Assembly (NCBI GenBank): GCA_040954595.2
Contig: CM082576.2
Span: 18,166,001-18,230,000 of the forward strand
Length of the DNA: 64,000 nt
Direction: 5' to 3'
Source of the DNA: Balanoglossus misakiensis
Taxonomy: Eukaryota; Hemichordata
Below the pieces are notes generated by a model. It was not told where the DNA came from, did not search any database, and saw nothing but the letters and a program-made list of their open reading frames with translations. Every line of letters starts with the position of its first letter. Position 1 is the first letter of the stretch. A program made the position numbers and the translations under genes. This document shows positions 56,376 through 64,000 of this stretch, one piece after another.

Positions 56376-56811
56376 AATATACCTCATGCTAATACTGTGC
56401 CGTGATTCGCCAGAATCCGTCACGTGATAGGAAAATAGAATCGACTATGAACCGTTAGGGAAATAGCAGAAAAAATATAAACCGGTCACATGACAAACGT
56501 GGTCACGTCAATCAGCGTCGCGTCTGACACAATGGCCACCGCTGAAGATGTCGTCTGCCAACCTCAAGAGAAAATTGCATGATTTTCCAAACTGTCAGCA
56601 TGAGGTTTATTATAAAACACCTATAGCCTGGCCTATATTCGGGCCATAGCAGCCGTTTTTACCCCCACGTGGCTGTGAGTTACCAGAATCATACGCTATT
56701 TCCCTCGGCCAGCGGCCTCGGGAAATAGCATATGATTCTGGTAACTCACAACCCCTCCGGTGTAATAAACGGCCGCTATGGCCCTCATGGCCAGGCAATA
56801 GGTGTTCAATA
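56376..56811. mobile_element. Foldback insertion with ~188-bp palindrome
   Basis: Absent from the equivalent points of units I (~54970) and III (~60025). The right part (56617-56804) is a long palindrome, with a perfect core gagttaccagaatcat / inverse. The left part has ends ataatatacctcatgct / agcatgaggtttattat, inverted. Layout recalls the insertion at 29200-29650 (hairpin beside a TIR segment), with its own sequence. Confidence 0.6.
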
Positions 56812-57079
56812 TAATCTGGAAATTTCGTGAAAATTAGATAAAACATGATTGAGACACGGAACATCAAACATTGCAAATTTTCATATCTTACCATGGTGCC
56901 ATGCAAAAAATAGAGAGATTTTTTTACAAGTTTAGATGATCTCCTGTAAAACTGAAAGAAGTAATCTTCTGTGAATCTTGCATTTTTATGTTGGAACCAT
57001 GTTAACCGCTTTGGTCCCTCAAATGCTGCTTTTAGTAAATGTTTTAATTGTCTTCTTCATGGCGGCCATATTGGATATT

Positions 57080-58850
57080 TGGATAACCTTTAAAAGTTGA
57101 CATTTTTTTCAAAAACTACAGGGCCAATCAAGTTCTAATTTACTGTGCGGTTCAATGTTTGACAATAATATCATTAGTGGTCATGTGGCTTTGGATTTTT
57201 GAAAAAATATCATTAAAACATTTCAAAAATCTATTTCTAATCAAGTTTTCAAGTAAATTGTGATTGGGTAAACCTTATTGAAGCCAAATTGGATTTTCTG
57301 ATCTCCAATAAAAGACTAAAATTTCCTATTTCTAGCCTGCTCATTGAAACCACACAAATTCTTTTTATGGATATGAGTCACCATATGACCAGAATATATC
57401 ACAATTATTAGACTACTTTCACATGTTCTTTGATCAAGTTTTTACAGAACTTGATTAAACAATGTGTTTGCGACTCTCGCATGTCCTTTGATCCAGTAAT
57501 TCCAGAACTTATTTTATGTGGATATGCCTCTTGTTAAAAAGCACAGCAGTCATGATTTTGTTCACATGAGTACTGCTGCTGCCAGGAAATAACCAAAATA
57601 TTTTGCTAATTATGGCAATGACCTTTGATCTACTTTTCCATAAGTTGGCATGCACAGCAGATACAGTCTTCAAATTTGGAGGACTGAAACAACTAATGAA
57701 GTATTAAACTTTAACACAATAATTTTGTACATAAGCTATTTCAAGTAAACAAATGGAGCTTACAAGTCTGGTTTTTGTTGGACACTGATCAGTTTAAGAT
57801 CAAACATTTGTGTCACAATTTTGCGTGACCTCTGGCTTACTTTACCATTTCTTGGCATCCACAACAAAACAGCCTTTGCTTTCTGTTGGAACCATGCTAA
57901 CCGCTTGGGCCTGTCCCATTTCTTCTTAATGGTGGCCATATTGGATATTCTGATAACCCTTAAAAATTGACATCTTTTCAACAACTACAAGGCAAATCAA
58001 GTTCTAATTTACTGTGCGGTTCAATGTTTGACAACAATATCATTAGTGGTCATGTCACTTTGGTTGCCATATTGGATTTTTGAAAAATCTCATGAAAAAT
58101 TTCACAAATCTTTTTCTAATCAAGTTTTCAAGTAAATTGTGATTGGGTAAACCTTATTGAGCCAAATTGGATTTTCTGATCTCCAATAAAAGACTAATAT
58201 TTCCTATTTCTAGCCTGCTCATTGAAACCACACAAATTCTTTTTATGGATATGAGTTACCATATGACCAGAATATATCACAATTATTAGACTACTTTCAC
58301 ATGTTCTTTGATCAAGTTTTTACAGAACTTGATTTAAACAATTTATTTGCGACTCTCGCTTGTCCTTTGATCCAGTTATTCCAGAACTTATTTTATGTGG
58401 ATATGCCTCTTGTTAAAAAGCACAGCAGTCATGATTTTGTTCACACGAGTACTACTGCTGCCAGGACAAAACCCAAATCTTTTGATAATTTTGGCAATGA
58501 CCTTTGATCTACTATCCCATGCCTTGGAATGTACAGCAGATACAGCCTTCAAATTTGGTGGACTGGAACACCTAATGAAGTATTAAACTTTAGCACAATA
58601 ATTATGTACATAAGCTATTTCAAGTTAACCAATAAGGCTTAGAAGTCTGGTTTTTTGTTGGACACTGATCAGTTTGATATCAAATTTTGTTAGCACAATT
58701 TTGCATGACCTCTGGCTTACTTTACCATTTCTTGGCATCCACAACAGAAACAGAGTTCGCTTTCTTTTGGAACCATGCTTACCACTTTGGTCCCTCCAAT
58801 GCAGCATGTTGCTTTAATTGTCTTCTTCATGGTTGCCATATTGGATTTTT
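57080..58850 (+). repeat. ~880-bp tandem units 1 and 2
   Basis: Two adjacent copies (anchor cggttcaatgtttgacaat at about 57150 and 58017, 867 bp apart) of a unit that recurs after 60780. The unit includes 'catggcggccatattgga' and 'cacatgagtactactgctgcc'. No coding frame is shared by all copies. Confidence 0.8.
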
Positions 58851-60230
58851 TGGAGATGCGTTTAACGTCAGAGTTGGAAGTATTTTTAGTAAAGTCTGGG
58901 AAGTGACATGTCTTCAAAGTGACTGATGTTATCTGCTAAGAGCTGAATGCCCATGGGTGTTCTTTCCTAGATTTTACATTTTCTTAGCATTTTATAGACC
59001 TGTGTATAACTATAATTTTAGTTATATATTCTAATTTGAGTTTAGGTCGAGTATGCATGGAATTATAGTTATTATTCTGTAATTACCCAACCAAATATGT
59101 TGTCTAACTAATGGATATTTTGATTGTCAATTTGCACAGGCAACATTATTGAAGTAGCATTGAGAGTAGTTGTTAATATAGCAGAGCTTCTAACTGGAAA
59201 GAAGAGCTTAGTAAATTTATCAGCTCATAATATTCCTTTAACCAATGAACTTTATATGAACTTGCACACCTGCGTTAAAGATACAGGGATTAATTTTCAG
59301 GAAACCTTACCAGCTCTAGTACAATTTTTTGAGCCAGAAATTGAATTACCCCCCCCCCCCCCCCCCAAAAAAAAAAAAAATAAATAAATAAACAAAAATA
59401 GTAATTTTATAAAGACACAGTCAGAAAAAAAACAGAGAAAGCCAGCAAGGAAGGGAGAAAAGTGGAATACATGAAAGGCACAGTTTGCTTAAAATACGTG
59501 TGTATGCAGTAAAACTGTATGGTGCAACGGCGTCCATTTTTATGATTTATAGCCAGCCAGTCTTTCCATGCATATCATACCAGAATTTAATATGAAATTC
59601 TTGTTAATGTTAATAGTCTACAAGGATAGTACAGGTAACATGTAGAAATTAAACTATCCAACTTTCTCCACTTTTGATATCTGCTCGACACAGGCAAGCA
59701 AAAGGGCCGATCTGAGACTTTGACTTGAATGATGGCAATTTTTGCTGTCCAGAAGCAACTGTATAACATTTTTTTGATAGTAATATCAGCTTTATGATTG
59801 CTAAAATACACAAGAATTTAAATATTTCCACTTACTACAGTGATTGAACTGATTTTCGGCAAATTGCAATGTATAAACAAATATTGCCATCTAATGAAAT
59901 GTCAACCGAATTTGGCCGCCCATTTGCAATGGTAAAATGCTAGGTTTACCATATTTGAGCGCCTGGGAATTTAAATTATAATCCAGATATCAAAAACATA
60001 AGTCACTATCTGTATCTGCACATATATTGTAATATAATCTGAAAATTTCGTGAAAATTAGATCAAACATGATTTAGACACGGAACATCAAACATTGCAAA
60101 TTTTCATATTTTACCATGGTGCCATGCAAAAAATAGAGAGATTTTTTTTACAAGTTTAGATGATCTCCTGTAAAACTGAAAGAAGTAATCTTCTGTGAAT
60201 CTTACATTTTTATATAATTTGGTAAAATTC
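58850..60230 (+). repeat. Tandem unit III
   Basis: Third copy of the 1.4-kb unit with its terminal exon. It ends near 60215, where unrelated DNA (60216-60780) begins, in which no gene was seen. Confidence 0.85.
59140..59387 (+). CDS. Terminal exon, copy III, altered C-terminus
   Basis: Same exon as 54111 and 55517, with Asp to Val near the start. The end is replaced: a run of 16 C and 14 A turns ELPKK into a Pro run then Lys, and the stop moves to 59385-59387. This looks like homopolymer expansion, or assembly error in such a run. Confidence 0.45.
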
Positions 60231-60779
60231 TTTGAAAAATGGTGAAGATACTTGAGAATCTCAGTATTATTTGATGCGTTTGTACGCTGAAATCCGGTGA
60301 ACCGATTTTGATAATTTTCTTTGTTATAACCTACTAAGATGTATAAACATTTTTATCAGAAAAATAAACGGCAATCTTGGAGTAAATTTTTAACTGATCT
60401 TCCTTATATAATTTTAATGGTCCAGCTGTTACAGGGACCACCAGCTATTTTATTATAAACTGGTGGTAGGTCAGTGAATGCCTCTGTCTGATTGGACTAA
60501 TTAATTTGTCATACTCGCATGTATTTTTACAGACAGTTTTTGGACAAAAATCAGTTGTTGTTTTTTTAGTGTAGCTTGTAAGATTGCTGTGACACATAAC
60601 ACTTTATTTGGCATAGTTAATTTTTTTATGTTTCCATAGTATTTAAATATTAATGCCATATATGCTTGCCAATGTCGCCCCTGAATTTAATTCTGGTGAA
60701 TACCTAATTTCTGAGTAATCCCCAAAGGGCACCACAGTGTCCTTTACATTATTTTATAAGAAGTAAATTATACATAGAT

Positions 60780-63620
60780 ATGCATCTTGTTAAAAAGCCC
60801 AACAGTCATGATTTTGTTCACATGAGTACTACTGCTGACAGGACATAACCCAAATCTTTGATAATTTTGGCAATGACCTTTGATCTACTATCCCATGCCT
60901 TGGCATGTACAGCAGATACAGCCTTCAAATTTGGTGTTCTTATTGACTGTGCGGTTCAATGTTTGACAATAATATCATTAGTGGTCATGTGGCTTAGGAT
61001 TTTTGAAAAATATCATAAAAAAAATTCAAAAAATCTATTTCTAATCAAGTTTTCAAGTAAATTGTGATTGGGTAAACCTTATTGGAGGCAAATTGGATTT
61101 TCTGATCTCCGATAAAAGACTAAAATTTCCTATTTCTAGCGTGCTCCTTGAAACCACACAAATTCTTTTTTATGGATATGAGTCACCATAGGACCAGAAT
61201 ATATCAAAATTATTAGACTACTTTCAGATGTTCTTTGATCAAATTTTTACAAAACTTGATTGAACAACTTGTTTGCGACGCTCGCATGTCCTTTGATCCA
61301 GTAATTCCAGAACTTATTTTATGTGGATATGCCTCTTGTTAAAAAGCACATCTGTCATGATTTTGTTCACATGAGTACTACTGCTGCCAGGACATAACCC
61401 AAATCTTTTAGATAATTTTGGCAATGACCTTTGATCTACTATCCCATGCCTTGGCATGTACAGCAGATACAGCCTTCAAATTTGGTGGACTGGAACACCT
61501 TATGAAGAATTAAACTTTAACACAATAATTATGTACATAAGCTATTTCAAGTTAACCAATAGAGCTTAGAAGTCTGTTTTCTGTTGGACACAGCTCAGTT
61601 TGATATCAAAATTTGTTGGCCCAAATTTGCGTGACCTCTGGCTTACTTACAATTTCTCAGCATCAATAACAGATACAGCCTTTGCTTTCTGTTGGAACCA
61701 TGCTAACCACTTTGGTCCCTCCAATGCTGCTTTTAGTTGTAATTGTCTTGTTCATGGCGGCCATATTGGATTTTCGGTTAACCTTTAAAAGGTGACATTT
61801 TTTTCAAAAACTACAGGGCCAATCAAGTTCAAATTGACTGTGCGGTTCAATGTTTGACAATAATATTGTTAGTGGTCATGTGGCTTTGGATTTTTGAAAA
61901 ATAGAATAAAAAAAATTCAAAACATTTATTTCTAATCAAGTTTTCAAGTAAAATGTGATTGGGTAAACCTTATTGGAGCCAAATTGGATTTTCTGATCTC
62001 CGATAAAAGACTAAAATTTCCTATTTCTAGCGTGCTCATTGAAACCACACAAATTCTTTTTATGGATATGAGTCACCATAGGACCAGAATATATCAAAAT
62101 TATTAGACTACTTTCAGATGTTCTTTGATCAAATTTTTACAAAACTTGATTGAACAACTTGTTTGCGACTATCGCATGTCCTTTGATCCAGTAATTCCAG
62201 AATTTATTTATGTGGATATGCCTCTTGTTAAAAAGCACATCTGTCATGATTTTGTTCACATGAGTACTACTGCTGCCAGGACATAACCCAAATCTTTTAG
62301 ATAATTTTGGCAATGACCTTTGATCTACTATCCCATGCCTTGGCATGTACAGCAGATACAGCCTTCAAATTTGGTGGACTGGAACACCTTATGAAGAATT
62401 AAACTTTAACACAATAATTATGTACATAAGCTATTTCAAGTTAACCAATAGAGCTTAGAAGTCTGTTTTCTGTTGGACACAGCTCAGTTTGATATCAAAA
62501 TTTGTTGGCCCAAATTTGCGTGACCTCTGGCTTACTTACAATTTCTCAGCATCAATAACAGATACAGCCTTTGCTTTCTGTTGGAACCATGCTAACCACT
62601 TTGGTCCCTCCAATGCTGCTTTTAGTTGTAATTGTCTTGTTCATGGCGGCCATATTGGATTTTCGGTTAACCTTTAAAAGGTGACATTTTTTTCAAAAAC
62701 TACAGGGCCAATCAAGTTCAAATTGACTGTGCGGTTCAATGTTTGACAATAATATCGTTAGTGGTCATGTGGCTTTGGATTTTTGAAAAATAGAATAAAA
62801 AAATTTCAAAACATTTATTTCTAATCAAGTTTTCAAGTAAAATGTGATTGGGTAAACCTTATTGGAGCCAAATTGGATTTTCTGATCTTCGATAAAAGAC
62901 TAAAATTTCCTATTTCTAGCGTGCTCATTGAAACCACACAAATTCTTTTTATGGATACGAGTCACCATAGGACCAGAATATATCATAATTATTAGACTAC
63001 TTCCACATGTTCTTTGATCCAGTAATTCCAGAACTTATTTTATGTGGATATGCCTCTTGTTAAAAAGCACAACAGTCATGATTTTGTTCACATGAGTACT
63101 ACTGCTGCCAGGACATAACCCAAATCTTTTGATAATTTTGGCAATGACTTTTGATCTACTATCCCATGCCTTGGCATGTACAGCAGATACAGCCTTCAAA
63201 TTTGGTGGACTGCAACACCCAATAAAGTATTAAACTTTTACACAATAATTTTGTACATAATCTATTTCAAGTTAACCAATAGAGCTTAGAAATCTGGTTT
63301 TTTGTTTGACACTGATCGTTTTAAGATCAAACATTTGTGTCACAATTTTGCGTGACCTCTGGCTTACTTTACCATTTCTTTTCATCCACAACAAAATCAA
63401 ATCAAATCAATCAAGCAAAAAAGTTTATATAGCGCCAAAATCCAAAAAGAAATTTTGCCCAATGACGCTCACGGTTAAACCACACTGTATGCTCTTTCGA
63501 ACATATGAGTTTTCATATGATTTTTTTAACAAAACATCCTTTGCTTTCTGTTGGAACCATGCTAACTGCTTGGGCCCATCCCATTTCTTCTTAATGGCGG
63601 CCATATTGGATATTATGATA
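60780..63620 (+). repeat. ~889-bp tandem units 3 to 5
   Basis: Anchor cggttcaatgtttgacaat at about 60953, 61848 and 62736, spaced 895 and 888 bp. The stretch 61600-62488 against 62489-63377 is nearly identical at the start and holds the same 62-codon frame, so this duplication is very recent. The last unit carries a short insertion (63397-63528) and the piggyBac-like element. Confidence 0.85.
63397..63528. mobile_element. Short retroposon-like insertion, target duplication ~7 bp
   Basis: The unit at 57858 reads ccacaacaaaacagcc. Here aacaaaa appears on both sides (63390-63396, 63528-63534) of ~132 extra bases. They contain (tcaaa)n and 'gtttatatagcgccaaaat', a phrase like that of short elements in other marine genomes (from memory, not checked). 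Confidence 0.6.
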
Positions 63621-63628
63621 ACACTTAA

Positions 63629-64000
63629 CACTTTCGCTGCGGGAGGGCATTTTCTGCGCCGGCAGTCAGAATGCGGGAGGCGCATAAATGCGCCAAGATC
63701 GCGTCCGTTACTTGGTCTGTTCTATTTTATGTTCGTTGCTTATTTACTCATTTTGTATGACTATATATAGGACAGGTGTCAACCCTAATTGAGCATGCGC
63801 ATATGTATTGTAAACAATCAAGTCGATTTTGTCATCAAAGGGTTTCCTTATACAGCTGATTTTAGGTCGCCCCGATCATATTTTTTCATTCACTTGGTAT
63901 TTAAAAATGGCGACATGGGCAAAGTTTGATGCCGACAAAGTTCTTGAACAAGTCTTTCAGGATAGTGACAGCGATCATAGCGATAGCGGAAGCCAAATTA
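63629..64000 (+). mobile_element. piggyBac-like transposon, left end (cut by window)
   Basis: TTAA (63625-63628) interrupts the tandem unit where others continue (gataacccttaaaa). The following CACTTTCGCTGCGGGAGG start, with repeated gcgcc/gcgca blocks, is of piggyBac type. An ORF opens at 63907. The right end lies beyond the window. Confidence 0.6.
63907..64000 (+). CDS. N-terminus of a piggyBac-like transposase (partial)
   Basis: ATG at 63907 (aaaaATGGCG), open to the window end: MATWAKFDADKVLEQVFQ then an Asp/Ser-rich run (DSDSDHSDSG). An acidic Asp/Ser-rich N-terminus is usual in piggyBac transposases. The catalytic DDD domain is outside the window, so the call rests on the TTAA/TIR context and this short segment. 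Confidence 0.5.
   Translation, partial: MATWAKFDADKVLEQVFQDSDSDHSDSGSQI

Larger units (their letters stand above)
55240..57080 (+). repeat. Tandem unit II
   Basis: Second copy of the unit at 53820-55240. Its extra length is due to the ~430-bp insertion at 56376-56811, which units I and III lack. Confidence 0.85.

Noticed and set aside
61600-62677. Identical 62-codon frames as a repeated gene
   Set aside because: The identity reflects recent duplication of the whole ~889-bp unit. Older units do not keep the frame open.
49000-63600. Direct repeats as a CRISPR array
   Set aside because: Repeat units are hundreds of bases long or badly drifted, with no regular short spacers, in a eukaryotic context.
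63306-63770. 154-codon frame on the + strand
   Set aside because: It runs across the tandem unit, a short insertion and the piggyBac-like border, so it is a chance fusion.

Overview
The window is repeat-dense metazoan nuclear DNA. It is AT-rich, its short coding exons are bounded by AG/GT splice signals, its introns are large, and it carries calcium-binding EGF exons, a tyrosine-recombinase (Ngaro-type) retrotransposon, an APE-type LINE and many TIR elements. Together these suggest a marine invertebrate. The species and phylum cannot be fixed from the sequence.

Layout. (1) 1-5981: exons of a Gln/Ser/Thr/Pro-rich protein on the + strand. An exon pair is tandemly duplicated (1-~945 and ~4534-5462), and there is a hammerhead-like motif at 3843-3880 on the - strand. 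The same gene plausibly resumes at 43941-44162 and ends at 45323-45610, because the flanking exon phases (0) match. (2) 6504-40722: an array of EGF-like exons lies inside that ~38 kb gap. Four exon types (a, b, c, d), all phase 1-1, are repeated by segmental duplication, and many copies are broken. (3) 7292-18345: a four-level nest. A small TIR element was entered by a 10.5-kb TIR element with GAGCTG-rich ends, that by a Ngaro retrotransposon (8197-16887), and that by a LINE. Unoccupied paralogous DNA near 23769-24322 shows the outer two levels precisely. (4) Further datable insertions include a Harbinger-like element (19081-19875), a TTAA-flanked element (33504-36238) with another TTAA element inside it (33964-34758), and foldbacks at 29209 and 56617. 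(5) 45611-53800: no recognised gene. It holds MITEs, homopolymers, degenerate short repeats and a CpG-richer stretch at 50.3-52.5 kb. (6) 53820-63620: tandem duplications. They comprise three copies of one short terminal exon and about five copies of an ~880-890 bp unit. (7) 63629-64000: the left end of a piggyBac-like transposon cut by the window edge.

The Ngaro element reads as one expression unit. Gag and RT-RNase H share a frame and are separated by one amber codon. A predicted phase-1 intron (10893-15491) would join RT-RNase H in frame to the recombinase, and the LINE sits inside that intron. The EGF array and the Gln-rich gene both carry frame breaks, so their functional status is uncertain. 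All splice sites are predictions from sequence alone.
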